64,000 nucleotides of DNA from Pseudomonas psychrophila (GCF_001043005.1 NZ_JYKZ01000006.1:124001-188000); one strand, 5' to 3'. Counted from the stretch's first letter, positions 20,258 to 32,292 are shown. Program-made: numbers and translations. The notes: generated by a model not told the origin, from the sequence alone.

Positions 20258-21469
20258 ATGAGTCAGGATTGGGATGCGGGTCGGCTGGACAGCGACCTTG
20301 AGGGCGTAGCGTTCGACACCTTGGCTGTGCGTGCTGGCCAGCACCGTACGCCTGAAGGCGAGCATGGTGATGCAATGTTCCTGACCTCCAGCTACGTGTT
20401 CCGCACGGCGGCTGACGCGGCAGCGCGGTTCTCGGGGGAAGTGGCAGGCAACGTTTACTCTCGTTACACCAACCCCACTGTCCGTGCCTTCGAAGAGCGC
20501 ATTGCTGCCCTTGAAGGTGCCGAGCAGGCCGTGGCGACTGCCACCGGCATGGCGGCCATTTTGTCGGTGGTCATGAGCCTGTGCAGCGCCGGCGACCATA
20601 TTCTGGTATCGCGCAGCGTGTTCGGTTCGACCATCAGCCTGTTTGAAAAGTACTTCAAGCGATTTGGTGTGCAGGTCGATTACGTGCCGCTGGCCGAACT
20701 GGCTGGCTGGGACGCAGCTATCAAGCCCAACACCAAGTTGCTGTTTGTCGAGTCGCCGTCCAACCCGCTGGCCGAACTGGTAGACATTGCTGCCCTGGCG
20801 GAGATTGCACACGCCAAAGGCGCGCTGCTGGTGGTCGACAACTGCTTCTGTACGCCAGCCTTGCAGCAACCGCTTAAGCTGGGTGCCGACATCGTTGTGC
20901 ATTCGGCCACCAAGTTTATCGACGGCCAGGGTCGTTGCATGGGCGGTGTGGTTGCCGGTCGTGGCGAGCAGATGAAAGAAATCGTCGGCTTCTTGCGCAC
21001 TGCCGGGCCGACCCTGAGCCCGTTCAATGCATGGATCTTCCTCAAGGGTCTCGAAACCCTGAACCTGCGCATGCGTGCTCACTGCGCCAGCGCCCAGGCG
21101 CTGGCTGAGTGGCTGGAGCAGCAGGACGGGGTTGAAAAGGTCCACTACGCCGGTCTCAAGAGCCATCCGCAATACGAACTGGCTCAGCGTCAGCAGCGCG
21201 GTTTTGGAGCTGTGGTCAGCTTTGAGGTCAAAGGTGGCAAAGAGGGCGCGTGGCGCTTTATCGACGCAACCCGCCTGATCTCGATCACCGCTAACCTGGG
21301 CGACAGCAAAACCACGATTACCCATCCGGCGACGACCTCCCATGGCCGTCTGGCGCCCCAAGAGCGTGAAGCGGCGGGTATTCGCGATAGCTTGATCCGC
21401 ATTGCGGTCGGTCTTGAAGATGTCGCCGACTTGCAAACCGATCTTGCTCGAGGTCTGGCTGCGCTGTGA
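20258..21469 (+). CDS. metZ: O-succinylhomoserine sulfhydrylase
   Basis: This PLP enzyme of the Cys/Met metabolism family makes homocysteine directly from O-succinylhomoserine and sulfide in Pseudomonas. It has 403 residues from the ATG at 20258, after AAGGAG. The PLP lysine is in [18 protein letters not shown], and [19 protein letters not shown] is the conserved N-terminal phosphate-binding segment. The downstream SDR overlaps its stop. Confidence 0.95.
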   Translation: MSQDWDAGRLDSDLEGVAFDTLAVRAGQHRTPEGEHGDAMFLTSSYVFRTAADAAARFSGEVAGNVYSRYTNPTVRAFEERIAALEGAEQAVATATGMAAILSVVMSLCSAGDHILVSRSVFGSTISLFEKYFKRFGVQVDYVPLAELAGWDAAIKPNTKLLFVESPSNPLAELVDIAALAEIAHAKGALLVVDNCFCTPALQQPLKLGADIVVHSATKFIDGQGRCMGGVVAGRGEQMKEIVGFLRTAGPTLSPFNAWIFLKGLETLNLRMRAHCASAQALAEWLEQQDGVEKVHYAGLKSHPQYELAQRQQRGFGAVVSFEVKGGKEGAWRFIDATRLISITANLGDSKTTITHPATTSHGRLAPQEREAAGIRDSLIRIAVGLEDVADLQTDLARGLAAL

Positions 21470-22245
21470 GTGACGGGATGCACGAAGCACCGGTTGGCGG
21501 TAATGGCCGCGTAGCGCTGGTGACTGGCGCTGCGCGGGGCATTGGCTTGGGTATTGCTGCCTGGCTGGTCAGTGAAGGTTGGCAAGTGGTGTTGACCGAC
21601 ATTGATCGCGCCCGGGGTTCCAGGGTAGCCAAGGCGCTGGGCGAAAGCGCCTGGTTCGTGACCATGGATGTGTCGGTCGAGGCCGATGTCATCCAGTGTG
21701 TCGCGCAAGTCCTTGGCCAGTTTGGTCGACTGGACGGACTGGTGTGCAATGCCGCGATTGCGGACCCGCACAACATGGGCCTGGAAAGCCTCAGCCTGGA
21801 GCGCTGGAATCGCGTTCTGGCGGTCAACCTGACCGGGCCCATGCTGTTGGCCAAGCATTGCGCGCCGTATCTTCGTGCGCACAATGGTTCGATCGTCAAT
21901 CTGGCTTCCACCCGCGCCCGCCAGTCGGAGCCCGACACCGAGGCTTACGTGGCGAGCAAGGGCGGTTTGCTGGCGTTGACTCATGCGCTGGCCATCAGCC
22001 TTGGACCGCAGGTTCGGGTCAATGCGGTAAGTCCGGGCTGGATTGATGCCCGAGACCCCTCTGTGAGGCGTGCAGAGCCGCTGACAGCCGCCGATCACGC
22101 TCAGCACCCGGCTGGCCGGGCAGGGACCGTGGAAGACGTGGCGGCGATGGTTGCCTGGTTACTGTCACGTAATGCCGGGTTTGTGACGGGTCAGGAGTTT
22201 GTGGTTGACGGGGGCATGAGCAAGAAGATGATCTACAGCGAGTAA
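21466..22245 (+). CDS. Short-chain dehydrogenase/reductase
   Basis: This is a classical SDR of 259 residues if it starts at the GTG that overlaps the metZ stop (GTGA). The ATG at 21478 would remove four residues. The cofactor motif is [11 protein letters not shown] and the catalytic set includes the Ser of NLAST and YVASKGG (Tyr-x3-Lys). The C-terminal [13 protein letters not shown] is typical. Coupling to metZ is conserved in Pseudomonas, but no substrate is known. Confidence 0.88.
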   Translation: MSDGMHEAPVGGNGRVALVTGAARGIGLGIAAWLVSEGWQVVLTDIDRARGSRVAKALGESAWFVTMDVSVEADVIQCVAQVLGQFGRLDGLVCNAAIADPHNMGLESLSLERWNRVLAVNLTGPMLLAKHCAPYLRAHNGSIVNLASTRARQSEPDTEAYVASKGGLLALTHALAISLGPQVRVNAVSPGWIDARDPSVRRAEPLTAADHAQHPAGRAGTVEDVAAMVAWLLSRNAGFVTGQEFVVDGGMSKKMIYSE

Positions 22246-22303
22246 GCCTCGCTGCAGGGTGGCCACTATTTTTGCTTATTTTGAAAAAAACTCAATCTTG
22301 TCC

Positions 22304-22332
22304 TTGACTTAGCTTCGATAGATGCGTAAATT
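22304..22332 (+). promoter_or_regulatory. Sigma-70 promoter of the tRNA-Val/Asp/Asp operon
   Basis: TTGACT (22304-22309), a 17-bp spacer and TAAATT (22327-22332) precede the first tRNA by 21 bp, with a G+C-rich discriminator (TCGCGGCC) as in stable-RNA promoters. Confidence 0.75.
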
Positions 22333-22353
22333 TCGCGGCCTCAACGAAGCAAA

Positions 22354-22429
22354 GGGTGATTAGCTCAGCTGGGAGAGCATCTGCCTTACAAGCAGAGGGT
22401 CGGCGGTTCGATCCCGTCATCACCCACCA
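22354..22429 (+). tRNA. tRNA-Val (anticodon TAC)
   Basis: A 76-base cloverleaf with acceptor stem GGGTGAT/ATCACCC, TTCGATC T-loop and encoded CCA. The anticodon TAC is at 22387-22389 in the loop CTTACAA. Confidence 0.97.
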
Positions 22430-22484
22430 CTTCTTGAGATTCTCGCAAGAGAAAGGTCGTTCTGAAAAGAACAACCACCGACGC

Positions 22485-22561
22485 GCAGCGGTAGTTCAGT
22501 CGGTTAGAATACCGGCCTGTCACGCCGGGGGTCGCGGGTTCGAGTCCCGTCCGCTGCGCCA
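22485..22561 (+). tRNA. tRNA-Asp (anticodon GTC), first copy
   Basis: A 77-base tRNA with acceptor GCAGCGG/CCGCTGC, anticodon GTC at 22519-22521 and encoded CCA. Confidence 0.97.
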
Positions 22562-22662
22562 TTTTTGTACAAATCAGGTTCGCCTGGTTTGCGATTGAAA
22601 AGCACCGAAGCTCTTCAGTCACAGGTTTAAAAGTTTCAAACGGACGCAAGTCCGAGCGATAC

Positions 22663-22739
22663 GCAGCGGTAGTTCAGTCGGTTAGAATACCGGCCTGTCA
22701 CGCCGGGGGTCGCGGGTTCGAGTCCCGTCCGCTGCGCCA
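22663..22739 (+). tRNA. tRNA-Asp (anticodon GTC), second copy
   Basis: This is identical in sequence to the copy at 22485 over all 77 bases, 101 bp further on and in the same transcript. The copies probably arose by duplication and are kept identical by gene conversion. Confidence 0.97.
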
Positions 22740-22780
22740 TATTTGCTTCAGAGCCCTTGAACTCTCTGTAGCTGCAAAGA

Positions 22781-22805
22781 AAGCGACCTTAGGGTCGCTT
22801 TTTTT
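22781..22805 (+). terminator. Rho-independent terminator of the tRNA operon
   Basis: AAGCGACC and GGTCGCTT form an 8-bp stem around a four-base loop, followed directly by T residues to 22805. Confidence 0.88.
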
Positions 22806-22836
22806 GTGCCTGGAATTTTGCAAACTCCCAACGACT

Positions 22837-22936
22837 GTGGGAGCGAGCCTGCTCGCGAAGATACTGGGCGATAGCGTGTACTCGCCGGATAACCGCGAAG
22901 CTCTTGGCACCTTCGTGAGCCGGTTCGCTCCTGCAG
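22837..22936. repeat. REP unit with decayed inverted partner
   Basis: A good REP arm (GTGGGAGCGAGCCTGCTCGC) at 22837-22860 faces a diverged complement (TTCGTGAGCCGGTTCGCTCC) at about 22911-22935, making an old, mutated pair. Confidence 0.7.
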
Positions 22937-23041
22937 TGAGGTCGCCCGGGTCTTCAGACCCCGATCAGGCGCGACAAACTGCCCTTGATTATCACGACTT
23001 GATGCACAATACGCCCCGTACCGTTCTCTTCAGGATCATTA

Positions 23042-23893
23042 ATGCTTATGTCATTCCCCGTGCGTGCCGTAGTAGTCGCCCTTGTGCTGGCTGGACTCGC
23101 AGGTTGCTCATCGAAGAAGACAGCGATCTACGAACATGAAAGTTTCGATGATTCCGGTACGTTCTCGCGTAATTACCCGGTAACCGACAAAACCTCCTGT
23201 GAGGCCGCACGCCGCGCCTTGCTCAGCCAGGGTTACATCATCACCAGCAGCGATCCGAAAATCATCAGCGGGCACAAGAGCTTCCAGCAAACGGGCGAAA
23301 GCCACCTGGAGATCAGCTTTAACATTGTGTGCGCCGACGATGGCGGTTCCGAGCATCACGCCACCATGTTTGCCAATGCCCTGCAGGATCGCTATGCGCT
23401 GAAGAAGGTAAACAACTCTGCGAGTCTGGGGGTAGGTGTGCTGGGTTCGGTGTCGATGCCAATTGGCTCCACCGATGACTCAATGGTCAAGGTCGCCAGC
23501 GAGACGGTGTCTTCGCCTCAGTTCTACGACCGTTTCTTCACGCTGGTTGAAGCGTTTTTGCCCAAGCCCAAAGAAGTGGAAAAGGCAGTACCTGCCCCGC
23601 AAACACCCAAGCCTGACCTGGGAGTGCCAGAGGCAGCGCCTGCAAAGGTCGAAGCCGTTGCACCTGCCACTGAGCAGCCAGCACCTGCTGTCGAGGCTGT
23701 GAGTGAGCCTGTCGTGCCACCGGTAGAGGTCGAGCCTATTTCCCCGGTTGAAGTCCCGGCGGTCCCGGCGGCGGTAGAGCCTGAGATCAAGCCGGCCACT
23801 GAACAGCCTGAGCCGGCCAAGCCGGTAACGCCACAGAGCGAACCTGCGATCACGCCTCTACCTGCTGCAGTAGAGCCGTTGCCGGCTCAATAA
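23042..23893 (+). CDS. DUF2242-type outer-membrane or periplasmic lipoprotein
   Basis: The 283-residue protein has a lipoprotein signal: VVVALVLAGLAGC with the lipidated Cys at residue 22 (start at 23042; a second ATG at 23048 is also possible). Residues about 30-190 form a compact domain (TSCEAARRALLSQGYIITSS, later FYDRFFTLVEAFL) that I match to DUF2242. The last 90 residues are a Pro/Ala/Glu/Val low-complexity tail. Ser-Ser after the Cys argues for outer-membrane sorting. The function is unknown. Confidence 0.75.
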   Translation: MLMSFPVRAVVVALVLAGLAGCSSKKTAIYEHESFDDSGTFSRNYPVTDKTSCEAARRALLSQGYIITSSDPKIISGHKSFQQTGESHLEISFNIVCADDGGSEHHATMFANALQDRYALKKVNNSASLGVGVLGSVSMPIGSTDDSMVKVASETVSSPQFYDRFFTLVEAFLPKPKEVEKAVPAPQTPKPDLGVPEAAPAKVEAVAPATEQPAPAVEAVSEPVVPPVEVEPISPVEVPAVPAAVEPEIKPATEQPEPAKPVTPQSEPAITPLPAAVEPLPAQ

Positions 23894-24031
23894 CCGTGCG
23901 GTAATTCTCAAAAGCTCTGCTACGTTTATAAATGTGTTGTGACAGTGTCCGCGAAGGTGTCATTTTTCCTTCATGCGGGCACTTTATGCTCAGGCATGAC
24001 TTAAACAAACAGACTGAAAAGGGATGCTGCA

Positions 24032-24118
24032 ATGGACGACTATCAGGAAGAGCTGCTTGAGTATCAGGCTTTTGAGCTGGACCCGCTTGAACCTGCTGAC
24101 GATGCCACCGAGCTTTGA
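24032..24118 (+). CDS. Small acidic protein, 28 residues
   Basis: MDDYQEELLEYQAFELDPLE and a short acidic end are read from the ATG at 24032. The sequence is strongly acidic and looks like a genuine small protein rather than a random frame. GGGATG lies 5' as a possible ribosome-binding site. The frame stops 14 bp before the convergent AraC gene ends. I do not recognise a function. Conservation in other pseudomonads would decide whether it is real. Confidence 0.5.
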   Translation: MDDYQEELLEYQAFELDPLEPADDATEL

Positions 24119-24131
24119 GCTCCAGGCACGT

Positions 24132-25172
24132 TTACGCAGATTGGCGTTGACGGCGCCGGTATTCTCCCGGCGTCTGCGCGTTCCAGCGCTTGAAAGCCCT
24201 CTGAAACGCCTCGGCTGAGGCAAACCCCAACAAATAGGCAATCTCGCCAAAGGCTAATTCCGTATCGCGGATGTAGGTCATGGCGAGGTCGCGGCGCGTG
24301 TCGTTGAGAATGGCGCGAAATTGCGTACCTTCTTCCGTGAGCTTGCGCCTCAACGTCCAGGTCGGCAGCTTCAGACGCGCCGCCACTTCTTCCAGGTCGG
24401 GTTCACGACCGCCATTGAGCAAAGGCCCAAGCATTTGTGTGATGCGTTCGCGCAGGCTGCGGGTGCGGGTCAGTTGTTCCAGTTCGCGCTCGCACAACTG
24501 CAACAGGTAAGCCCAGGTACTGGGGCAGTGCTGCGGGTTGCGCAAGTCGAGCGTGGCATGGTTCAGGCGCAGCTGATTGGTCTCGGCGCGAAACTGGATC
24601 GTCGAGCTGTCCAGCGCGCTGTAACGCTGCGCGTAGTCAGGTTCACTGAACTCAATGTCGATCTGTTCACAGGTCAATGGGCAGGCCGCGACCGATGACA
24701 GGTGTTGCAACCAGCCGGCAATGATCGAGTCCACCACAAAGCGGTTGTAGGCGTTGTATGGGCTGATGGAGTAAAACCGCAGCCAGGCACCCTGAGCGTC
24801 TTCATGAAAGCTCGATTGCCCGCGATAGTTGGAGCCGTACAGGGCCTCAAAGCGAATCAGGGTGCGTGCCGCTTCCCGTACTGTGGGAGCCTGGGCTGCG
24901 GTGACGCCGGCCAGCCCGACCTGGCTCAAGCGGCTTAGCTGACCCATGCGCAAGCCCAGTGCCGGGTCGCCGGTCAGGGCAATTGCCGCGTGTCCCAGGC
25001 GCATGTAGCGCGGTATAGACAGGCGCGCCAATGGCTGGGCCAGGCGGGCCGGGTCAAGGCCGAACTGTTCGAGCAACGGCGCAGGGTCTTTGCCGCAGCT
25101 GTGAACGGCGTCGGCCAGGGCCTGCACAAACCCGACCGAAAGATCGCCCAAACGCATCGGCAGCGGTTTCAT
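24132..25172 (-). CDS. AraC family transcriptional regulator
   Basis: The 346-residue protein has an Arabinose_bd-like N-terminal domain (LDPARLAQPLARLSIPRYMR; TGDPALGLRMG) and a C-terminal AraC helix-turn-helix pair (about 250-340; ELAFGEIAYLLGFASAEAFQ, then RAFKRWNAQTPGEYRR). This OruR/ArgR-like architecture often controls nearby catabolic genes. It is 4 bp downstream of the nitrilase-fold gene on the same strand and near the divergent fadH, so fatty-acid use is a plausible target, as in the equivalent P. aeruginosa neighbourhood. Confidence 0.88.
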   Translation of the reverse strand: MKPLPMRLGDLSVGFVQALADAVHSCGKDPAPLLEQFGLDPARLAQPLARLSIPRYMRLGHAAIALTGDPALGLRMGQLSRLSQVGLAGVTAAQAPTVREAARTLIRFEALYGSNYRGQSSFHEDAQGAWLRFYSISPYNAYNRFVVDSIIAGWLQHLSSVAACPLTCEQIDIEFSEPDYAQRYSALDSSTIQFRAETNQLRLNHATLDLRNPQHCPSTWAYLLQLCERELEQLTRTRSLRERITQMLGPLLNGGREPDLEEVAARLKLPTWTLRRKLTEEGTQFRAILNDTRRDLAMTYIRDTELAFGEIAYLLGFASAEAFQRAFKRWNAQTPGEYRRRQRQSA

Positions 25173-25176
25173 CGCG

Positions 25177-26307
25177 CTACAACCAGAGGTTCAGCAGCCG
25201 CGCCCCGGTTCCGGGCTGATCCGGGCTGGTCTGACCGTTGCGGCTGATAAAGCCCAGGCCGGTGCTGTGTTTGTCCCAGAACTTGCCGCGCAAGAACACG
25301 GTGACACCGGCTTGGGCCGTGCTGATGGGCAGGCTGCTGATCAGGGTCAGGCGATGCCAGGCGTCGCCTTCGGTCACTTCGCCGGGCTTGAGGCTGATTT
25401 CGCTGGGCGTCGACACGCTTTTATAACCGCCCCAGGGTTTATCCCACGTGGTTTTGCCCACGATGAACGCGGGTACAGCGATCAGTTGCGCGCCTTTTTC
25501 GTTCAGCGTTCGGTAATTCTCGGGATACCAGCTGTCGCTGCCGATCAAAATACCCAGGCGTCCGGCCGGGGTATCAACCACATTCAACTCATGGTCGGGG
25601 CTGGGCTGAATATAGCTTTGCTCTTCATAGGTGGGCAGCAACTGGCGTTGGGGAGTGCCCAGTGCTGCGCCGTCGCTGCCGAAGACCACGCTGCTGTTGT
25701 ACAGCGGGCCAGTGCCGGGCAGCAGCTTGCCATTCTCGATACGAGGGGCAGGAAGGGCGATGCTCCCGGCCACCAGGGTGACACCGAACTCTTTGGCCAG
25801 GCCGCCAAACAAGGTCTGGTAATCGGCCGCCATGCTGCTGGCTTTCATGCGCAGGTGAGCATCGTTGATCCGGCTTTCACCGTCAGCACGAAGCCAGGCA
25901 TTGGCAAAGGCCAACGGGTTGCTTAGCGCCAGCCAGCGCATGGCTTCATTCAGGTTGGCCGCCTGATACAGCTCGTTTTTTTCACCGCGAAACACCAGCC
26001 ACGAACCGATATGTTCTGGCAGCACCACGACGGTCTTGTCATTGAGCAAGCCTGCATCGCGAGCGGTATTGAGATAAGAGGCAAGCTTGAGGTGGACCAG
26101 TGCCAGGCTTTGATAGTCGCGTGGTGTGAGGTCTGGCTCGATGCCAAGCAGGTTGCCCCGGCCTTGGTCGACACCCTCGTTGAGGGTCAGCTCCACACGT
26201 AAATCTGACAAATAATGACCGACGTCGCGTTGCGCGGCCCAGTAGGCATAGCCGCCGGCAGCGGCGACCAGGGCGATCAATAAGGTGCAGCCAATAAGTT
26301 TGCGCAT
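25177..26307 (-). CDS. Membrane-anchored nitrilase-fold protein, probably inactive
   Basis: The 376-residue protein has an N-terminal membrane helix (LIGCTLLIALVAAAGGYAYW) and a carbon-nitrogen hydrolase fold. The catalytic Glu is present (VVLPEH, Glu98). The Cys site, usually LICxD, reads LIGSD (Gly256-Ser257). The Lys region reads GTPQRQLLP instead of a Lys-containing loop. Two of the three catalytic residues are therefore missing. It may be a structural or regulatory homologue facing the periplasm. It precedes the AraC gene by 4 bp in one transcript, with fadH divergent. Confidence 0.8.
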   Translation of the reverse strand: MRKLIGCTLLIALVAAAGGYAYWAAQRDVGHYLSDLRVELTLNEGVDQGRGNLLGIEPDLTPRDYQSLALVHLKLASYLNTARDAGLLNDKTVVVLPEHIGSWLVFRGEKNELYQAANLNEAMRWLALSNPLAFANAWLRADGESRINDAHLRMKASSMAADYQTLFGGLAKEFGVTLVAGSIALPAPRIENGKLLPGTGPLYNSSVVFGSDGAALGTPQRQLLPTYEEQSYIQPSPDHELNVVDTPAGRLGILIGSDSWYPENYRTLNEKGAQLIAVPAFIVGKTTWDKPWGGYKSVSTPSEISLKPGEVTEGDAWHRLTLISSLPISTAQAGVTVFLRGKFWDKHSTGLGFISRNGQTSPDQPGTGARLLNLWL

Positions 26308-26494
26308 AGAAATAGAACAGACAGCTTTCAGCGGAATTCGACGCCTAGGGTAGGCGGCGCTTGCAGGCTTGCCAAGGGGGGCTGCTCATTTGGGTTAATA
26401 ATTTGTAACTTTGGGTCATTGAGTGGGGTCGTTTGAGTCTTTACTGTGCCTCTCATTAGACGACGGGAGCCGCAGAGCATCCCGCGTTCCGTGA

Positions 26495-28555
<2,061 letters not shown>

Positions 28556-28573
28556 GCTCCCGCCTGGGGCCTT

Positions 28574-28660
28574 TGTGGGAGCGGGCTTGCTCGCGATTGG
28601 ATCGACGCGGTTCAACTTCAATACCGCGGCGCCTTGATCGCGAGCAAGCCCGCTCCCACA
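28574..28660. repeat. REP palindrome pair (GGGCTTGCTCGCGAT type)
   Basis: The same 85-87 bp layout as at 516, between the convergent ends of fadH and the ABC transporter operon. Confidence 0.9.
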
Positions 28661-28669
28661 GGGTGGTGT

Positions 28670-29455
28670 CTAGTGCACGATCTGCGCTAAAAACGCCTTG
28701 GCCCGCGGGCTTTTCGGCGCGTTGAAGAACTCTTCAGGTGGCGAGTCCTCGATCACCATTCCGCCATCCAGAAACAACACCCGCTCGGCCACCTGACGGG
28801 CAAAGCCCATTTCGTGGGTCACGCACAGCATCGTCATGCCGCTGCCTGCCAGATTGACCATCACGTCCAGCACTTCACTGACCATTTCCGGGTCCAGCGC
28901 CGACGTGGGCTCATCGAACAGCATGATTTTTGGCTCCATGCACAGCGCACGGGCGATTGCGACGCGTTGCTGCTGGCCACCCGACAACTGGCTCGGGTAT
29001 TTGTCCGCCTGACTGGCAATCCCGACCTTGGTCAAAAAATGCTGCGCCAGTTCGATCGCCTTCTTGCGCGACAAACCGCGCACCGACATCGGCGCCAGGA
29101 TGCAGTTATCGATCACGCTCATGTGCGGGAACAGGTTGAAGTGTTGAAACACCATGCCGATTTCGCTGCGCACCTTGCTCGCTTCACGGGTGGGCAGGGA
29201 CAGGTCGGTATCGTTGATCAGGATGCGACCCTGTTCGGCGATTTCCAGGCGGTTGATGCAGCGGATCAAGGTCGATTTGCCGGAGCCGGACGGGCCGCAC
29301 AGCACGATGCGTTCTCCTTCGCGGACTTTCAGGTCGATGCCCTTGAGTACGTGAAAGGCGCTGTAGTACTTGTTCAGTCCGGCGATATCCACCACTACCT
29401 TGCGGGTGTCAGTGACTGGCGACACAGGGTGAACGTAAGCAGATTGTGCGTGCAT
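28670..29455 (-). CDS. Polar amino acid ABC transporter ATP-binding protein
   Basis: The 261-residue GlnQ/HisP-type ATPase has Walker [10 protein letters not shown] (54-62), signature [15 protein letters not shown] and Walker [15 protein letters not shown]. It powers the two permeases encoded upstream on the same strand. It is the last gene of the putative D-lysine cluster. The order (ATPase, FAD oxidase, two permeases, binding protein, RpiR, divergent dpkA) corresponds, as I recall it, to P. putida PP_3597 to PP_3591. Confidence 0.93.
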   Translation of the reverse strand: MHAQSAYVHPVSPVTDTRKVVVDIAGLNKYYSAFHVLKGIDLKVREGERIVLCGPSGSGKSTLIRCINRLEIAEQGRILINDTDLSLPTREASKVRSEIGMVFQHFNLFPHMSVIDNCILAPMSVRGLSRKKAIELAQHFLTKVGIASQADKYPSQLSGGQQQRVAIARALCMEPKIMLFDEPTSALDPEMVSEVLDVMVNLAGSGMTMLCVTHEMGFARQVAERVLFLDGGMVIEDSPPEEFFNAPKSPRAKAFLAQIVH

Positions 29456-29471
29456 GGTGTGTCTCCAGTGA

Positions 29472-30713
29472 TCAGTGAAAACGCTCGGCGCTGTAGGGCG
29501 CAGGGTCGGTGAAAGGTGTTTCGCCGGTCATCATCTCGGCCAGCAGGCGACCGCTGACCGGACCCAGGGTCAGGCCGTGGTGGGCGTGGCCAAAGTTGAA
29601 CCACAGGCCCTTGTGGCGACTGCCCGGGCCGATGACCGGGCACATGTCCGGCAGGCAAGGGCGGCGGCCGAGCCAGGGCTCGGCATCGACCCGCTTGCCC
29701 AGCGGATACAGGCGCTGGGCCCGCTCTTCGCAGCGGCGCAACTGGATTTCGTTGATCGGGTCATCGCTGTCAGCGAACTCGATACCTGTGGTCAGGCGGA
29801 TACCCCCAACCATCGGCGCCAGCACATAGCCGCCCACCGAATCGAGAATCGGGTGCTGCATGGTCTGACCGTCCTTGGCCGCGTAATGCATGTGGTAGCC
29901 GCGCTTGATTGCCAGGGGGATGCGATAGCCCAGGGGTTCGAAAATTTCTCGTGCTTGTGGCCCGAGTGCTACCACCACTTCATTGCCGACAATCAGGCCT
30001 TTTTGGCTTTCGACCTGCCACTGTCCGGCCGTTGCCCGCAGGCTGGTGGCATTACCGGTCACGAACGTGCCGCCGCGCTTGATGAACAGTTCGGCGTAAC
30101 CACGGGTCAAGCCGCCGGGATCGCTCACGGTCTTGGGGTCCAGCCAGTGAATGCCGCCGATGACATCGGTGTGCAGGCCCGGCTCCAGAGCGTGCACTTG
30201 CTGCTCGCCGAGCACGCGGTAGTTGAGCTTGTATTCGCTCAAGGCCGCGGCGTCGCGCTGGGCTTTGTCGAAATCGGCCGGGGTGCGATACACCTCGATC
30301 CAGCCGCTGTCGTCGATCAGTTCAGTCACGCCCGCAGGCTCGGCCAGCAGGTCGTGCTCACTCACGCATTTTTCAATCAGCGGCAGCATGGCCCGGGTGG
30401 CCTTGGCCAGTTCCTTGGGGCCGGACTGCTGCCAGTATTTCAACAGCCACGGCCCGGCCTTTGGCAGGTGCTTGAGGCTGTAGCGCACATCGGATTGCTG
30501 ATTGAGGCCATAGCGCAGCAAACGCGAAATTTCACGGGGGAACGAGTAAGGGATCACGCTGGCGCGCTCGATCAGCCCGGCATTGCCGTGGCTGGTGCCG
30601 CTGCCGGGCGTTGCGCGGTCGAGCAGCACAACGCTGCGCCCGCGGGCCTGGAGTTGCAACGCGGTACTGACGCCGACGATGCCGGCTCCCAGAACGATAG
30701 TGTCGCAGTGCAT
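29472..30713 (-). CDS. amaD: FAD-dependent D-amino acid oxidase/dehydrogenase, probably AmaD-like
   Basis: The protein is a DAO/DadA-fold flavoenzyme of 413 residues from the ATG at 30713 (AAGGA upstream; a TTG two codons earlier is less likely). The FAD motif is [17 protein letters not shown], followed by SHGNAGLIE. The C-terminal FAD loop is [20 protein letters not shown]. Its place inside an amino acid ABC operon with dpkA nearby matches AmaD of P. putida, which oxidises D-lysine to the keto acid that cyclises to piperideine-2-carboxylate. The symbol rests on synteny; another D-amino acid could be the substrate. Confidence 0.75.
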   Translation of the reverse strand: MHCDTIVLGAGIVGVSTALQLQARGRSVVLLDRATPGSGTSHGNAGLIERASVIPYSFPREISRLLRYGLNQQSDVRYSLKHLPKAGPWLLKYWQQSGPKELAKATRAMLPLIEKCVSEHDLLAEPAGVTELIDDSGWIEVYRTPADFDKAQRDAAALSEYKLNYRVLGEQQVHALEPGLHTDVIGGIHWLDPKTVSDPGGLTRGYAELFIKRGGTFVTGNATSLRATAGQWQVESQKGLIVGNEVVVALGPQAREIFEPLGYRIPLAIKRGYHMHYAAKDGQTMQHPILDSVGGYVLAPMVGGIRLTTGIEFADSDDPINEIQLRRCEERAQRLYPLGKRVDAEPWLGRRPCLPDMCPVIGPGSRHKGLWFNFGHAHHGLTLGPVSGRLLAEMMTGETPFTDPAPYSAERFH

Positions 30714-30761
30714 AAACAAATCCTTAAAACGGGGGCCGTGTTCGCAGCCCGAACAATGGGC

Positions 30762-31472
30762 TTACTGCAAATGGCGGCCGAGACGGCCTTCGATCAGCTT
30801 CAGACTGCGTCGTACCACTTCCACGATCAGCAGATACAGCACGGCGGCCCACAGGTACACCTGGAAGTCGAAGCTGCGCGAGAACGCCATTTTGGTGACG
30901 CCCATCAAGTCGTAAATGGTCACCAGCGACGCAATGGCACTGGCCTTGATCATCAGGATCAGCTCATTGCCCAACGGGCCGATGGCGACCAGCAGCGATT
31001 GCGGCAGCACGATCTTGCGAAAGGCGGTCCAGCGCGACAAGTTCAGCGCCTTGCAGGCTTCACGCTGGCCCTGGGCCACGGACAAGATGCTGCCGCGCAG
31101 GATCTCGGCCTGATACGCCGCCGTGTTAAGGGTGAAGGCCAGCAGCGTGCAGAACCAGGCATCGCGGAAAAACCACCACAAACCCACGTCTTGCCAGAAG
31201 CCCTTGAACGAGCCGAGACCGTAGTACAGCAAAAACAGTTGCGCCAGCAGCGGCGAGCCCCGGAAGAAGTACACGTAGGCGCCGGTAAAGCTGCGCAAAA
31301 AGCGGTTGCTGGACAGGCGGCCCAGGGCAATCAGCAAGCCGAGCAGGGCGCCGAGGGTGAACGAAATCGCCACCAGCTTGCCCGTCACCAGCAGCCCGTC
31401 GATAAAGCGCGGGCCGTAGCGTTCAAGCAGGTCGGGGTTGAGAAACATGTTTTGCAGATCCGCCAGACTCAT
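30762..31472 (-). CDS. Amino acid ABC transporter permease (HisM/GlnP type), second
   Basis: The 236-residue inner-membrane permease has about five helices and the EAA-loop pattern for the ATPase contact (GQREACKALNLSRWTAFRKI). It overlaps the stop of the other permease by 4 bp, so the two are coupled and presumably form a heterodimer. Confidence 0.92.
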   Translation of the reverse strand: MSLADLQNMFLNPDLLERYGPRFIDGLLVTGKLVAISFTLGALLGLLIALGRLSSNRFLRSFTGAYVYFFRGSPLLAQLFLLYYGLGSFKGFWQDVGLWWFFRDAWFCTLLAFTLNTAAYQAEILRGSILSVAQGQREACKALNLSRWTAFRKIVLPQSLLVAIGPLGNELILMIKASAIASLVTIYDLMGVTKMAFSRSFDFQVYLWAAVLYLLIVEVVRRSLKLIEGRLGRHLQ

Positions 31473-32188
31473 GGCTGCGCGCTCCGTTGATGGCGGCTGA
31501 AGTAGCGTTCAAGGAAGGCAAACAGCCGCCCGGAAATCGCCGAGAAAAACAGATAGCCCAGGCACGCGACGCTGTAGAACAGCATCGGGTCTTTGGTGAC
31601 GCTGACCGCCAGGTTGGTCTGGCGCATCAAGTCCACCAGGGAAATGGTCGACACCAGCGAGGTGTCCTTGAGCAGTGACAGCCAGTTGTTGGACAGGCCG
31701 GGCAGGGCGATGCGCGCCAGTTGTGGCAGCACGACCTTGCGAAAGGTGGTGAATTTGCTCAGGCCCAGAGCCGAGGCGGCTTCGAACTGGCCCTTGGGGA
31801 TGGTTTTGAACGCACCCAGCCAGATCTCGCTGGAGAAGGCGGCAAACACAAGGCTGAAGGCGACCATCGCGGCCACGAAGGTATTGATCGTGACCTGTGC
31901 GTCGTAGCCCATCATGGCGAGGATCTTTTGCGCGGCGATCTGGCAACCGTAGTAAATGATCAGCAGCGTCAGCAGTTCCGGCAAGCCACGGAACACGGTG
32001 GAGAACGTGGTTGCCCACGCCCGCACCCAGCGGTTTTTAGAGCGTGCCGCTACCGCCACGGCCAGGCCCAGAGGTAAACCGATAGGCAGGCAGCTCAAGG
32101 CCAGGGCAATGGTCACCATGGCGCCTGCGAGCAAAGCCGAGCCCCAGCCGCCACTGGCGAAAGAAAGAAGTGAGAGTTGATCGAGCAT
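31469..32188 (-). CDS. Amino acid ABC transporter permease (HisQ type), first
   Basis: The 239-residue permease starts at the ATG at 32188, preceded by GGGGA. An upstream in-frame TTG (32206) is less convincing. The coupling loop is PKGQFEAASALGLSKFTTFR. It pairs with the downstream permease gene. Confidence 0.9.
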   Translation of the reverse strand: MLDQLSLLSFASGGWGSALLAGAMVTIALALSCLPIGLPLGLAVAVAARSKNRWVRAWATTFSTVFRGLPELLTLLIIYYGCQIAAQKILAMMGYDAQVTINTFVAAMVAFSLVFAAFSSEIWLGAFKTIPKGQFEAASALGLSKFTTFRKVVLPQLARIALPGLSNNWLSLLKDTSLVSTISLVDLMRQTNLAVSVTKDPMLFYSVACLGYLFFSAISGRLFAFLERYFSRHQRSAQP

Positions 32189-32292
32189 GCTCGAATCCCC
32201 GGGCAAAATTGGGCCGAAATTCAGCCGCTGCGCACCTTAAGTGCGCAGGGCAGGGTCATTGGCAGGGAAGCCCTCAAACGAGGGCGGGCGAC

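Noticed and set aside
22485-22739. Repeated tRNA-Asp copies as an att-site duplication
   Set aside because: Both copies are complete, 101 bp apart with nothing between, and share one promoter and terminator; this is a normal tRNA operon.
29475-31490. A 671-codon plus-strand frame across the AmaD-like and permease genes
   Set aside because: It crosses two well-supported minus-strand genes and their gap, with no motif.
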